Shown: in pieces, positions 34,232-43,695 of the stretch
Position numbering within the stretch: the stretch's first letter is position 1
Layout of the letters: the number at the start of each line of letters is the position of its first letter
Source: Burkholderia puraquae
GTDB lineage: Bacteria > Pseudomonadota > Gammaproteobacteria > Burkholderiales > Burkholderiaceae
Reading direction: 5' to 3'
Assembly (NCBI RefSeq): GCF_002099195.1
Contig: NZ_NBYX01000005.1
Coordinates: 62,001 to 126,000 of the forward strand
Length of the DNA: 64,000 nt
Translations under genes and position numbers: made by a program
The notes under the pieces: model-generated
The model's database searches: none
What the model saw: the letters and a program-made list of their open reading frames with translations, nothing else
What the model was told of the DNA's origin: nothing

Positions 34232-35377
34232 ATGAAACGTTTCGCCTTTTCCTCTCGCGCCATCCAGATGTCGGTGGTGGCGCTGGCGCTGGGCGCGCTC
34301 GCCGGCTGCGATACGCTGAACGACTATCTGGCCCCCGACCGGGTCAACTACAAGAACACCGGTTCGGCGCCGCCGCTCGCGGTGCCGAGCGACCTGAAGC
34401 CGGTGCCGACGACACAGCAGTTCGTCGCGCCGCCGAGCAACGCGGGCCTCGGCACGCTGCCGCCGCGGGTCACGACGCAGGCCGGCAACGCAACCGACGG
34501 CATCCCGAGCGCGCAGGATCCGCTGGGCATGCACATCGAACGCGACGGCGACCGCCGCTGGCTCGTCGTCGATGGCCGGACGCCCGAGCAGCTGTGGCCG
34601 ATCCTGAAGGAGTTCTGGCAGGAGAACGGCTTCTCGCTGAAGACCGACGCGCCGTCGACGGGCATCATGGCCACCGACTGGGCCGAAAACCGCGCGAACA
34701 TTCCGGACGACTGGTTCCGCCGCACGATCGGCAAGGTCATCGATTTCGCGTACTCGTCCGGCACGCGCGACCGCTTCCGTACGCTCGTGAACCGCACGTC
34801 GGAAGGCAACACCGACATCTCGATCACGCACAGCGCGATGGAGGAAATGATGGTCGGCCCGCAGGGCGGCACGTCGTCGCGCTGGGAAGAGCGTCCGCGC
34901 AACCCGGTGCTCGAAGCCGTATTCCTGTCGAAGCTGATGCAGAAGTTCGGCCTGACCGATGCGCAGGCGAAGCAACTGCTGACCGATGCGCGTCCCGCCA
35001 CGGCACCGGCGCAGGTCAGCGACACGAGCAGCGGCGGGGCGACCCTGCAACTGGCTGAGTCGTTCGACCGCGCATGGCTGCGCGTGGGCCTGGCGCTCGA
35101 CCGCACCAACTTCACGGTCGACAATCGCGACCGCGAGAAGGGCGTGTACACCGTGCGCTACGCGAACACGATGGAAGAGCTCAAGCGCGACGGCCTGTTC
35201 GGCAAGCTGTTCTACGGCGGCCCGGCGGCCGCGAAGCCGGGCAAGGAATTCATGGTCAACGTGCGCGCGCAGGGCAACGGCGGCACGCAGGTCGCGGTGG
35301 TCGGCGCAAACGGCCAGGTCGACAACTCGTCGGACGCGCAGCGGATCATTTCGCTGCTCCACGCGCAGCTGAACTGA
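34232..35377 (+). CDS. bamC: Outer-membrane assembly lipoprotein BamC
   Basis: Lipoprotein subunit of the BAM complex that inserts outer-membrane proteins. The 381-aa protein has an N-terminal signal with lipobox LGALAGC (C28), then an unstructured segment (DTLNDYLAPDRVNYKNTG...) typical of the part of BamC that binds BamD, and two helix-grip domains (about 90-200 and 240-375). The ATG at 34232 is preceded by GAAGGA. It lies between dapA and an MBL hydrolase whose GTG starts five bases after its stop. Confidence 0.92.
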   Translation: MKRFAFSSRAIQMSVVALALGALAGCDTLNDYLAPDRVNYKNTGSAPPLAVPSDLKPVPTTQQFVAPPSNAGLGTLPPRVTTQAGNATDGIPSAQDPLGMHIERDGDRRWLVVDGRTPEQLWPILKEFWQENGFSLKTDAPSTGIMATDWAENRANIPDDWFRRTIGKVIDFAYSSGTRDRFRTLVNRTSEGNTDISITHSAMEEMMVGPQGGTSSRWEERPRNPVLEAVFLSKLMQKFGLTDAQAKQLLTDARPATAPAQVSDTSSGGATLQLAESFDRAWLRVGLALDRTNFTVDNRDREKGVYTVRYANTMEELKRDGLFGKLFYGGPAAAKPGKEFMVNVRAQGNGGTQVAVVGANGQVDNSSDAQRIISLLHAQLN

Positions 35378-35381
35378 GCGC

Positions 35382-36158
35382 GTGCGATTCGCCAGCCTCG
35401 GAAGCGGCAGCGAAGGCAACGCGCTGGTCGTCGAGGCCTCGAGCGGCACGACGACCACCCGCGTGCTGCTCGACTGCGGCTTTTCCGCCAAGGAGGTCGA
35501 GCGCCGGCTCGGCCGACTGAATCTCTGCATCGGCGATCTCGATGCGATCCTCATTACCCACGAACACAGCGACCACGTCGGCAGTGCGCTGACGCTCGCC
35601 CGCCGCGCGTCGCTGCCGCTCTACATGAGCTGGGGCACTGCGCGCGCGGTCGGGGCGGACGAGGCCGACGTCGATCTTCACGTGCTATGGGGCGACGAGA
35701 CGGCCGCGATACGCGATCTGGCCGTGATGCCCTATACGGTCCCTCACGATGCGCGCGAACCGCTCCAGTTCGTCTTTATGGACGGCTCCAGCCGGCTCGG
35801 CGTGCTGACGGACGTCGGCATGGCCACGCCGCACATCACGGCCGTCCTGAGCGGTTGTGACGCGCTGGTGCTCGAATCCAACCACGACACCGAGATGCTG
35901 GCCTCGAGCCGCTATCCGCAGTCGCTGAAGGCGCGCATCGGCGGCAACCATGGCCACCTGAGCAACGACGCGGCGGCGGACATCCTCGCGTCGCTCGAAC
36001 GCAGCCGCCTCCAGCATCTGGTCGCGGCGCACCTGAGCCAACAGAACAACCTGCCGGAACTGGTCCGCCAGGCGTTTGGCGGTGTACTGGGGACGAGTGG
36101 GGAGGACGTGGTCGTGGCCACGCAGGACGCGGGCTTCGACTGGCTGGCGCTCGGATGA
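35382..36158 (+). CDS. MBL-fold metallohydrolase (YycJ/WalJ-like)
   Basis: A 258-aa metallo-beta-lactamase-fold enzyme with SLGSGSEGNA at the N-terminus and the metal motif THEHSDHVG (about 59-67), then NHDTEML and GNHGHLSND, as in YycJ/WalJ proteins. Members are DNA- or nucleotide-directed phosphodiesterases in some bacteria. The start is GTG 35382, five bases after bamC, suggesting translational coupling. A strong terminator follows. Confidence 0.88.
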   Translation: MRFASLGSGSEGNALVVEASSGTTTTRVLLDCGFSAKEVERRLGRLNLCIGDLDAILITHEHSDHVGSALTLARRASLPLYMSWGTARAVGADEADVDLHVLWGDETAAIRDLAVMPYTVPHDAREPLQFVFMDGSSRLGVLTDVGMATPHITAVLSGCDALVLESNHDTEMLASSRYPQSLKARIGGNHGHLSNDAAADILASLERSRLQHLVAAHLSQQNNLPELVRQAFGGVLGTSGEDVVVATQDAGFDWLALG

Positions 36159-36223
36159 GCGGGGCCGGGCTGCTCGGCGGCCCGGTGCGACTGCCGTGCA
36201 ATTGACGCGGAAACGACAGACGT

Positions 36224-36254
36224 AAAAAAACCGGCCCTCGGGCCGGTTTTTTTT
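36224..36254. terminator. Bidirectional terminator between the MBL hydrolase and the Ala-rich lipoprotein
   Basis: A 14-bp stem AAAAAAACCGGCCC/GGGCCGGTTTTTTT with a very small loop ends in eight T's on the plus strand and has an A-run on the other side. It should stop both the plus-strand dapA-bamC-MBL run and the convergent minus-strand lipoprotein gene. Confidence 0.93.
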
Positions 36255-36270
36255 CAGCTGACGCTGAGGC

Positions 36271-36534
36271 TTACTGGCTTGCGCCCGAAGCCGGAGCAGC
36301 CGTCGCTGCCGAAGCAGCCGACGCCACTGCAGCAGCAGCGTCGCTCGCAGCAGCCGTTGCCGACGAAGCAGCGGCCGAAGCGTCGCTCGCAGCACCAGCA
36401 ACTGCCGAAGCAGCCGTCGAAGCAGCAGCAGCCGCGTCGCTTGCAGCCGACGAAGCAGCTTGATCAGCGCTCTTGTTGCAAGCAGCCAGTGCAACAGCAG
36501 CCAACAGGGAAGCTACGAGGAGGGATTTCTTCAT
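36271..36534 (-). CDS. Ala/Ser-rich small lipoprotein
   Basis: The 87-aa precursor has a lipobox VALAAC (C19), giving a mature peptide of about 68 residues almost wholly of Ala, Ser, Asp, Val and Thr in AASxAAS-DAAAAAS-type repeats. This predicts a long alpha-helix, as in small Ala-rich envelope lipoproteins. AAAAGGA precedes the ATG at 36534; a GTG two codons upstream is possible. Function is unknown. Confidence 0.8.
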   Translation of the reverse strand: MKKSLLVASLLAAVALAACNKSADQAASSAASDAAAAASTAASAVAGAASDASAAASSATAAASDAAAAVASAASAATAAPASGASQ

Positions 36535-36765
36535 GATCACGTCCTTTTATGGTTAAAGGTAAGCAACAGCGCGAAACAATACCGGTAATGTGCTCCAACA
36601 CCGACCTGGGCCGCTGGTGGAGACGCACTTCTAGAGCGTGAATCTTCCCTACGGCTTGGGCGGAAATTATATGCACTTTCCTATCGACCGTCGACAAATG
36701 CGGGGTCAATACGTTGTCTTTCCCATACAGAATTTGATCCGTACGGGCATACGGGGCGACTCACA

Positions 36766-37986
36766 CTAATTCAGGCTTCCGACCCGTATCCAGCCCGCAC
36801 GATACCACTCGTGCAACAAGGCTGTCATTGAGGGAACCCGCGATAGTGTTACAAACCGTTTCGCCTCCATCTGGCGTTGATTGGCCAGTTCGGGCAGCCA
36901 TTCGCTGGCCTGCTCGAGCGGTCCTTCCTCACCATTAATGAAGTACGAGCGCGCGTTATACATCAATGCGGCCCTTCTGTCGAGACACACGCCACGACGC
37001 GACGCTTGCGTGACGAACGCGGCCTCGGACAGCGGGCGCGCGGGCGGGTCGAAAACGACGTTCGGCTTGGGCTCGCTCAGGTAGCAGCCGAGGAATTCGG
37101 CGACGTCCCGCTTGCGCCAGCGGATCGCGTCGACGATCTCGGCAACGCGCTCGACCATTGCCGGAGGCAGTTGCGCGGGCGTGTCGACGGCCGGCTGCTT
37201 CGGATCGCGGTAGAGGTCGTCGCCGCACCCGTCGCGCAAGCCGCCACGCTCTGCGAGATAGTACAGGAACTGGGCGCCCAGCTCGCCGGCGGACGGCGCC
37301 CGGAAGCCGATCGAGCAGGTCATGCATTCGCCTTCGGCAACGCCGTCGTGCGCAATGTGCGGCGGCAGATAGAGCATGTCGCCCGGCTCCAGCACCCATT
37401 CGTCGCCCGGCTCGAAGTTTTCGAGAATCTTCAGCGGCACGTCCGGTTGCAGCGACAGGTCCTTCTGCGCACCGACGCGCCAGCGGCGCCGGCCTTCGAC
37501 CTGCAGCAGGAAGACGTCATACGAATCGAAATGCGGGCCGACGCCGCCGCCGTCCGTCGCATACGAGATCATCAGATCGTCCAGGCGCGCGTCGGGGATG
37601 AAACGGAAGCGGTCGAGCAGCGCGCGCGCCGCATCGACGTGCAGGTCGAGCCCCTGCACGAGCAGGGTCCAGGCCTTGCGCGTGACGGCAGGCAGTGAGC
37701 CGGGCTCGAACGGGCCGTGCGCCAGTTGCCACTTGTTACGAAAATGGGTGATCAGCCGCGATTCCGCGTCATAGTCCGCTGCGAGGTCGAACAGCGCGTC
37801 GCGCGAGACCGGCGACGCGACGCCGGGGATCGCCTGGCGGATCAGGAGCGGCTTCTTCTGCCAGTAGCCGCGCATGAATTGCGCCGGCGTAAGACCGCCG
37901 AGCAGCGGTGTGGGAAGATCGGAAGGCGGCGCGCCGAGCGGGGCGGCAGCGGCATCCTGCGGTTCGGCTTGAGACCGGTTGCGCAT
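36766..37986 (-). CDS. roxA: Cupin-type ribosomal-protein arginine hydroxylase (RoxA/YcfD-like)
   Basis: Fe(II)/2-oxoglutarate-dependent JmjC-cupin oxygenase; E. coli RoxA (YcfD) hydroxylates Arg81 of ribosomal protein L16. The 406-aa protein has FMRGYWQKKPLLIR, the iron triad in GPHFDSYDVFLLQ (H-x-D) with the distal His in LPPHIAHDG, and the C-terminal winged-helix-like half. Start 37986 is chosen for fit to the family; one 15 codons upstream (38031) is possible. It diverges from slyD. Confidence 0.86.
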   Translation of the reverse strand: MRNRSQAEPQDAAAAPLGAPPSDLPTPLLGGLTPAQFMRGYWQKKPLLIRQAIPGVASPVSRDALFDLAADYDAESRLITHFRNKWQLAHGPFEPGSLPAVTRKAWTLLVQGLDLHVDAARALLDRFRFIPDARLDDLMISYATDGGGVGPHFDSYDVFLLQVEGRRRWRVGAQKDLSLQPDVPLKILENFEPGDEWVLEPGDMLYLPPHIAHDGVAEGECMTCSIGFRAPSAGELGAQFLYYLAERGGLRDGCGDDLYRDPKQPAVDTPAQLPPAMVERVAEIVDAIRWRKRDVAEFLGCYLSEPKPNVVFDPPARPLSEAAFVTQASRRGVCLDRRAALMYNARSYFINGEEGPLEQASEWLPELANQRQMEAKRFVTLSRVPSMTALLHEWYRAGWIRVGSLN

Positions 37987-37988
37987 CG

Positions 37989-37994
37989 TATAAT
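37989..37994 (+). promoter_or_regulatory. -10-like TATAAT before slyD
   Basis: A TATAAT lies 25 bases before the slyD ATG, partly overlapping the divergent roxA-like start region. The best -35 candidate (TTGAGA, 37969) is only 14 bases away, so the promoter is uncertain. Confidence 0.35.
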
Positions 37995-38018
37995 GAGACT
38001 TGTATTTGGGAGAATTGG

Positions 38019-38567
38019 ATGAAAATCGCAAAAAACACCGTCGTGTCGGTCACTTACAAGCTGTCGGATGCACAGGGCAATCTGATCGAGGAAAGCGACG
38101 AGCCGATGGTTTATCTGCACGGCGGCTATGATGGCACGTTCCCCAAGATCGAGGAACAGCTCGACGGCCATGAGCAGGGTTACCAGGCGCAGATTCAGCT
38201 CGAACCGCAGGACGCGTTCGGCGACTACGATCCCGAACTCGTGAAGATCGAGCCTCGCGATCGTTTTCCCGAGCCGCTCGAAGTGGGCATGCAGTTCGAA
38301 GGCACGCCGGAAGACGGCGACGAGGAAGTCGATTCCCTGATCTACACGGTCACCGACGTCGCCGAAGACAAGGTCGTGCTGGACGGCAACCACCCGCTGG
38401 CGGGCATGGCGCTGCGTTTCGACCTCATCGTGAAGGACGTTCGCGAAGCAACCGAAGACGAAATCGAGCACGAGCACGCGCATGGCGCGGAAGGGCTCGA
38501 GATTGTCGACGAGGACGAAGACGAGGACGAAGACGGCGATGCGCCGTCAGGGCGCACCCTGCACTGA
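38019..38567 (+). CDS. slyD: FKBP-type peptidyl-prolyl isomerase SlyD
   Basis: Cytoplasmic prolyl isomerase and chaperone. The 182-aa protein has the FKBP domain with the insert-in-flap (about 70-125) and motifs LHGGYDGTFPKIEEQLDGHEQG and NHPLAGMALRFDL. The C-terminal tail has HEHAHG and a run of Asp/Glu rather than the long His/Cys-rich metal-binding tail of E. coli SlyD. Its last 21 bases overlap the convergent metallophosphoesterase gene. Confidence 0.93.
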   Translation: MKIAKNTVVSVTYKLSDAQGNLIEESDEPMVYLHGGYDGTFPKIEEQLDGHEQGYQAQIQLEPQDAFGDYDPELVKIEPRDRFPEPLEVGMQFEGTPEDGDEEVDSLIYTVTDVAEDKVVLDGNHPLAGMALRFDLIVKDVREATEDEIEHEHAHGAEGLEIVDEDEDEDEDGDAPSGRTLH

Positions 38568-39818
38568 GCTCGCAGGCAGGCCGGGCACCGGCCCCGACGC
38601 AGGGGCGGGTGCAGGCCACGACGCGCCGCCGGGTGCGGCGCTGTCGCCCTGCAGTGGCGGTGCGACCGACGACGAGTCGGGCAACGCCGGCAACGCAGGG
38701 ATTTCCGGCATCTGCGGCAGCGGGACGTCGTCGCGCGGCATGAGCGGCAGCGCGGGCGGTACGGGCAGGTTCTTCGGTACGTCCTGCAGGCTCACGTTGA
38801 AGATCGTCTGCCGTGCCGGCGACACGTTCACCTTGACCCACTGATTCGCCGGATGGCGCGGTCCGATCGCGACGCGCGTCACGTTACCTACCAGTTCACC
38901 GTCGTCAGTGCGTAGCGGACGATCGATCAGAAAGCCGTTCGCAAGCGGTTCGCCGCTAGCGTGCATCACGAGTATCGGGCCGCGGAATGTCGCCGCCGCC
39001 TTCACCAGCGTTCGTTTCAGCTCACGGAAGCCGTCGCGCACGCGCGGCCGGTTGAAACGCAGCCATGCAAATCGTTCCGCGCGTTCGTAGCGTTCGAACT
39101 GCGGATCGCCTTCGAACAGCACCACCATCGCGCGCGCCTCGCGGCGCTTCGCATATTCGGCCGCGTGGTCGATCCAGAAACCGTTCGCGATGATGCGATC
39201 CTCGAATTCGCCGTTGCGGCCGCCGGCCGTCAGGTAGTGGTTGTTCGGCGCCGGCGCGTTGAGCGCGACGTAGACGATGTCGTCGCGCATCCAGCGAGCG
39301 TTTTCGCGATATGGCCGAAACCGTGCGACTTCGCTTTCCCGCGTGATCTGCAGCGCGCCGGGGTCGGGCAGTGCCGAATCGGCGAGCAGCGTCTGCCGCA
39401 GGAAGTCGAGCCGCTCGACCGGATCGTAGCCGCCGCCGGCCGCGGTGTTGCACGTTGCCCAGTCGTCGTGGCCGGGAATGAACACGAGCGGCACGCGTGC
39501 CGCATCCAGGATCGCGCCGCGCTGCGAATACAGTGCATCGCGGCACGCTTCCTTCGAACCCTTGAGATCGCCTGCATAGACGACGAACGCGAGGTTGCGC
39601 TCGCGTGCGATCGCATCGAGCAGCCGCTGGGCGGCCGGTTCGTCCGCCGGGGCGTTGATCACGCCTGACACGACCGCGAACGAGTAGGGCGCGGTACTGC
39701 GCTTCGGCGGTGCGGCCAGCGCGGCGGCCTGCGCGAGCGCGAGCACGGCTGCGACGAGCGCGGTGGCCGTGCGGGCCGGCAGCCCGCGCGGGATGCGCTT
39801 ACGCGTGCCCGTCGGCAT
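38547..39818 (-). CDS. Secreted metallophosphoesterase-like protein
   Basis: The 423-aa protein has an N-terminal signal ([17 protein letters not shown]) and a calcineurin-like phosphoesterase layout, with motifs resembling [21 protein letters not shown] and [11 protein letters not shown]. Its C-terminal 75 residues are Pro-rich. It is likely periplasmic or lipid-free envelope-associated; its substrate is unknown. It overlaps slyD by 21 bases at its 3' end (convergent) and mutS by 20 bases at its 5' end (same strand). Confidence 0.78.
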   Translation of the reverse strand: MPTGTRKRIPRGLPARTATALVAAVLALAQAAALAAPPKRSTAPYSFAVVSGVINAPADEPAAQRLLDAIARERNLAFVVYAGDLKGSKEACRDALYSQRGAILDAARVPLVFIPGHDDWATCNTAAGGGYDPVERLDFLRQTLLADSALPDPGALQITRESEVARFRPYRENARWMRDDIVYVALNAPAPNNHYLTAGGRNGEFEDRIIANGFWIDHAAEYAKRREARAMVVLFEGDPQFERYERAERFAWLRFNRPRVRDGFRELKRTLVKAAATFRGPILVMHASGEPLANGFLIDRPLRTDDGELVGNVTRVAIGPRHPANQWVKVNVSPARQTIFNVSLQDVPKNLPVPPALPLMPRDDVPLPQMPEIPALPALPDSSSVAPPLQGDSAAPGGASWPAPAPASGPVPGLPASSVQGAP

Positions 39819-42456
39819 CGTGCGACCGGACCAGCGTGCGCAGTTCGTACAGCAGGTCGAGCGCCTCGCGCGGCTTGAGATCGTCGGGATCGATGTCGCG
39901 CAGTTTTTCGAGCGCCGGATGCGGAGTGTCGGGCAGCGCCGGCGCGTCCGCGCATTCGAGATCGTCGACGGCCACCGGCGGCGCGCTGAACAGGTCGAGT
40001 TGCGGCGTGTGCTGCGACGCCGACTGCTGTTCGAGATACGCGAGGTGCTTGCGCGCGGCGCGGATCACGGGCGCCGGAACGCCCGCGAGCTGCGCGACCT
40101 GCAGGCCGTAGCTCTGGTTGGCCGGGCCTTCGCTGACCGCGTGCAGGAACACGATGCCGTGGCCGTGCTCGACGGCCGACAGGTGGACGTTGGCCGCTTG
40201 CGGGAATTCGGCCGGCAGTTGCGTCAGCTCGAAGTAGTGCGTTGCGAACAGCGTATAGCAAGCGTTGTGCGCCAGCAGGTGGCGTGCGATGGCCCACGCG
40301 AGCGCGAGACCGTCGAACGTCGACGTACCGCGGCCGATCTCGTCCATCAGCACGAGGCTTTGCGGCGTCGCGTCGTTGAGGATCGCCGCGGCTTCGGTCA
40401 TCTCGACCATGAACGTCGAGCGGCCGCCCGCGAGATCGTCCGCCGCGCCGATACGCGTGAAGATCCGATCGATCGGGCCGAAGCATGCCGACTTGGCCGG
40501 CACGTAGCTGCCGACGTACGCCATCAGCGCGATCAGTGCGGTCTGCCGCATGAACGTCGACTTGCCGCCCATGTTCGGGCCGGTGATCAGCAGCAGCTTG
40601 CGCTCGGTGCCGAAGCGGCAGTCGTTCGCGATGAACTGTTCGACCTGCGCTTCGACGACCGGGTGGCGGCCCTGTTCGATTTCGATGCCGATCTCGTCGG
40701 TGAAGGTCGGCGCGACCCAGTCGAGCGCGCGGGCACGTTCGGCGAATGCGGCGAGCAGGTCGAGCTCGGCGAGCGCCGATGCTACGCGCTGGCACTCGGG
40801 GATGAACGGCAGCAGCGCCTGCAGTACCGCGTCGTACAGCGCGCGCTCGCGCGCCAGTGCGCGTTCCTGTGCGGACAGCGCCTTGTCCTCGAAGGTCTTC
40901 AGTTCGGGCGTGATGTAGCGCTCGGCATTCTTCAGCGTCTGGCGCCGGCGGTAATCGTCGGGCACCTTGTCGGTCTGGCCGCGCGTGACCTCGATGTAGA
41001 AGCCGTGCACCTTGTTGTATTCGACGCGCAGGTTCGCGATGCCGGTGCGCGTGCGCTCGCGCGCTTCGAGATCGATCAGGAACTGCCCGCAGTTCTCCGA
41101 GATGTCGCGCAGTTCGTCGAGCTCGGCGTCGTAGCCGCGCGCGATCACACCGCCGTCGCGCACCATCGCGGCCGGCTCGGGCGCAATCGCGCTGGTCAGC
41201 AGGTCGAGGCATTCGGCCGGCGGTGCGAGGGCTGCGTCGACGCGGGTGAGTGCGTCCGCATTCGCGACGATCGCGCTGATGCGCTCGCGCAGTGCCGGCA
41301 GGGCGGCGAACGTGTCGCGCAAGCTCGACAGGTCGCGCGGACGCGCGGACAGCAGGGCGAGACGCCCGGTGATCCGTTCGACGTCGGCGATCTGGCGCAG
41401 CGCACTGCGCAGCGCATCGAGGCTTGCGTTGGCCGGTGCATCGAGCAGCGCACCGATCGCCTGCTGGCGCGACTGCGCGGCGACCGACGCGCGCGGCGGA
41501 TGGTGCAGCCAGTGACGCAGCAGGCGGCTGCCCATCGTCGTGCAGCAGGTGTCGAGCAGCGAATACAGGGTCGGCGACTCGGTGCCGCGCAACGTCTCGG
41601 TCAGCTCGAGGTTGCGGCGCGTGGCCGGATCGAGCCCGATGTACTCGGTTTCGTTCTCGACCTTCAGGCTGCGCACGTGCCGCAGCTGCTGGCCCTGCGT
41701 GGCTGCTGCATAGAGCAGCAACGCACCGGCTGCGCCGCATGCGCTCGTGAGTGAATGCGCGCCGAAACCGTCGAGGCTCGCGACATCGAGCTGGTCGCAC
41801 AGGCGCTGCGTGCCCGATGCGATGTCGAAGTGCCATGCCGGTACGCGCTTGCTTGCGCCTGCGCCTGCCGGCACGGCGTCGGCTGCGCCGTCCGGCGTCA
41901 GGATCTCGGCCGGCCGGATGCGCTCGAGCGCGGCAGCGAGCTGGTCGGGTTCGATTTCGGCGAGCCGCAGCGCACCGCTTGCGAGGTTCAGCCACGCGAG
42001 GCCGATGTTCACCGCCACGCCGCGCTTGTTGTGGCCCGTGCACATCGCGAGCAGGTAGACGTCGTTCTTGTCGGACAGCAGCGCGGCATCGGTCAGCGTG
42101 CCGGGCGTGACGACGCGTACGACCTTGCGCTCGACGGGGCCCTTCGACGTGGCCGGATCGCCGATCTGCTCGCAGATCGCGACCGATTCGCCCATCTTCA
42201 CGAGCTTGGCGAGATATTGCTCGACCGCGTGATGCGGTACGCCGGCCATCTTGATCGGCGTGCCGGCCGAGGCGCCGCGTTGCGTGAGGGTCAGGTCGAG
42301 CAGGCGTGCGGCTTTCTCCGCGTCTTCGAAGAACAGCTCGTAGAAGTCGCCCATCCGGTAGAAGACAAGCGTGTCGGGATGGTCGGCCTTGATGCGCAGG
42401 TACTGCTGCATCATTGGAGTGTGGCCGGCAAAGGCTTCGGGCGACAGCGTGGTCAT
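39799..42456 (-). CDS. mutS: DNA mismatch repair protein MutS
   Basis: Recognises mispairs and, with MutL, directs repair. The 885-aa protein begins [23 protein letters not shown] and has the mismatch-contacting Phe-x-Glu ([13 protein letters not shown], about 34-46), the core and clamp domains, and the C-terminal ATPase with Walker [14 protein letters not shown] and [20 protein letters not shown]. The first 63 bases of this gene and its upstream DNA are repeated at 44850-45112. Confidence 0.97.
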   Translation of the reverse strand: MTTLSPEAFAGHTPMMQQYLRIKADHPDTLVFYRMGDFYELFFEDAEKAARLLDLTLTQRGASAGTPIKMAGVPHHAVEQYLAKLVKMGESVAICEQIGDPATSKGPVERKVVRVVTPGTLTDAALLSDKNDVYLLAMCTGHNKRGVAVNIGLAWLNLASGALRLAEIEPDQLAAALERIRPAEILTPDGAADAVPAGAGASKRVPAWHFDIASGTQRLCDQLDVASLDGFGAHSLTSACGAAGALLLYAAATQGQQLRHVRSLKVENETEYIGLDPATRRNLELTETLRGTESPTLYSLLDTCCTTMGSRLLRHWLHHPPRASVAAQSRQQAIGALLDAPANASLDALRSALRQIADVERITGRLALLSARPRDLSSLRDTFAALPALRERISAIVANADALTRVDAALAPPAECLDLLTSAIAPEPAAMVRDGGVIARGYDAELDELRDISENCGQFLIDLEARERTRTGIANLRVEYNKVHGFYIEVTRGQTDKVPDDYRRRQTLKNAERYITPELKTFEDKALSAQERALARERALYDAVLQALLPFIPECQRVASALAELDLLAAFAERARALDWVAPTFTDEIGIEIEQGRHPVVEAQVEQFIANDCRFGTERKLLLITGPNMGGKSTFMRQTALIALMAYVGSYVPAKSACFGPIDRIFTRIGAADDLAGGRSTFMVEMTEAAAILNDATPQSLVLMDEIGRGTSTFDGLALAWAIARHLLAHNACYTLFATHYFELTQLPAEFPQAANVHLSAVEHGHGIVFLHAVSEGPANQSYGLQVAQLAGVPAPVIRAARKHLAYLEQQSASQHTPQLDLFSAPPVAVDDLECADAPALPDTPHPALEKLRDIDPDDLKPREALDLLYELRTLVRSHDADGHA

Positions 42457-42679
42457 AAGTCAGGCGTGAAGTTGTTGCTTTGGTTGCCCGAGTTTACCAG
42501 TGGCTTCATGTGCGGGCGCGAAGTTCGCCATTCGGCCAGGTTGCCGGAGATTGCGCGACCGGCGGCGGTCGTTCTCACGCCGCTGGCCGATCGCGCTCCC
42601 GGGCGGCCATGCGATCGTTTCGTATATCAGGCCGTGAGTGCCGACGTCATGCTGAGCGCCACTGCCTGCGCAACTTCGA
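42394..42679. repeat. Direct repeat, left copy (mutS 5' end to oxidoreductase 3' end)
   Basis: These 286 bases cover the first 63 bases of mutS, the upstream gap and a 3' end that, read on the minus strand, encodes EVAQAVALSMTSALTA and a stop (TGA at 42632-42630, between the 3' codons and CGATCGCATGG). They recur at 44850-45112, except for a 23-base deletion there. The left copy appears to preserve the original junction between mutS and the FAD oxidoreductase gene. Confidence 0.9.
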
Positions 42680-43076
42680 AACAGTCGGAGAATCCCGGTT
42701 ATATGGCAAGGCGTGGCGAGCTGGTCAGCGCTGCTTGATCCCGGCCCAGTGGATATACGAGCCTTGTTACGAGACGGGCCGGAATGTCTGGCACCGGATC
42801 GGGCTTACAGAGTGGCAATCGTATTGCGTCACTGGAATCTGGCGGCGCTACGATGGAGATGACGGCCGCTCGCTGATCGGCATGAGCATGATGACCGTCA
42901 ATGCGGACGGACATGCCGTGATGGGGCGCATGCACAAGCCCGGCGACGAAAAGAGGTCAGTGGTCATATTGCGCCCAGCTGATTATGACGAGTGGCTGCA
43001 CACGAAGAACATTGAGGCTGCCCGCACGATGCTGCATCTCTATCCGGCGGATGAGATGGCAGCGATGCCAAAGTGA
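42680..43076 (+). pseudogene. 3' fragment of an SRAP-domain (SOS-response-associated peptidase) gene
   Basis: From codon 42681 the frame reads TVGESRLYGKAWRAGQRCLIPAQWIYE, with WHRIGLTEWQSYCVTGIWRRY, RMHKPGDEKRSVVIL and a stop at 43074-43076. This matches the C-terminal two thirds of YedK/HMCES-type SRAP proteins, which form DNA-protein crosslinks with abasic sites. The catalytic N-terminal Cys2 half is missing: the fragment begins at the junction with the duplicated mutS/oxidoreductase DNA at 42679. It is therefore a truncated remnant, probably phage-derived. Confidence 0.82.
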
Positions 43077-43197
43077 CTTTTACGCCGTCCCGCCTCTAGC
43101 CTGCTTGCGGTTTCGCGATTGTGGTCCTCAGCAAGTGGTAAAGTGCCTCGACCACGCGGAGTCGTGGGATACGAATATGCGCTTTGAGAGGGCGACG

Positions 43198-43695
43198 ATG
43201 GCAAATGAAAATATGCGGTTAAGCGAGGCCGGCTGGGCCGCTCTGCGGACGCGGGAACAAGCGGTCATGGCCTATTACAACGATCAGGCGAACAACTGCA
43301 CCTTTGGGGTGGGGACGCTTGCGCATACGGGGCCCTGCACCCCCGAGGAGCTGCGTCGCCCGGTTACTGCCGCGCAGGTTAATGCGCAACTCGCTACGGG
43401 CGTGAGCCGAGCGGAAGCCCAGGTGCGTAGAACCGTCACCCAGCGAGAGTTGACGCAGGCCCAGTTCGACGAACTCGTCAGCTACACCTACAACGCTGGC
43501 AATACCGGGGCCGTAGACGCACTACACGCCGCGAACCAGAGCAACGATGCCGGCGTTGTGTCCCACATGAATCAGCGAGTCTACGTTCATCCGCGCGATG
43601 CGCATGGTCGTCGGCTTCGCGCGGTCCGTTCGGGCGGCCTCGTCAACCGGCGGCGATTGGAAGCAGCTCCGTTCCAACCGCAGGTGACGCCATGA
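43198..43695 (+). CDS. Phage-type GH24 lysozyme (endolysin)
   Basis: The 165-aa protein has the T4-type catalytic pattern E20-x8-D29-x5-T35 (E in RTREQAV, D in YYNDQA, T in NCTFGVG). The rest (VTAAQVNAQLATGVSRAEAQVRR..., DELVSYTYNAGNTGAVDALHAA) fits lysozymes of tailed phages that degrade peptidoglycan. ATG 43198 is chosen because a GAGAGG site precedes it; an in-frame ATG at 43177 would add seven residues. Its stop overlaps the next start by four bases. No signal-anchor sequence is visible. Confidence 0.9.
   Translation: MANENMRLSEAGWAALRTREQAVMAYYNDQANNCTFGVGTLAHTGPCTPEELRRPVTAAQVNAQLATGVSRAEAQVRRTVTQRELTQAQFDELVSYTYNAGNTGAVDALHAANQSNDAGVVSHMNQRVYVHPRDAHGRRLRAVRSGGLVNRRRLEAAPFQPQVTP

Noticed and set aside
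37158..37601. Plus-strand Arg-rich frame opposite the RoxA-like gene
   Set aside because: The minus-strand gene has the cupin iron triad and family length; the plus-strand frame is an Arg/Ala-rich shadow.
43198..43695. Lysozyme as a SAR-endolysin with its own export signal
   Set aside because: The N-terminus MANENMRLSEAGW is not hydrophobic, so export by a signal-anchor is unlikely.
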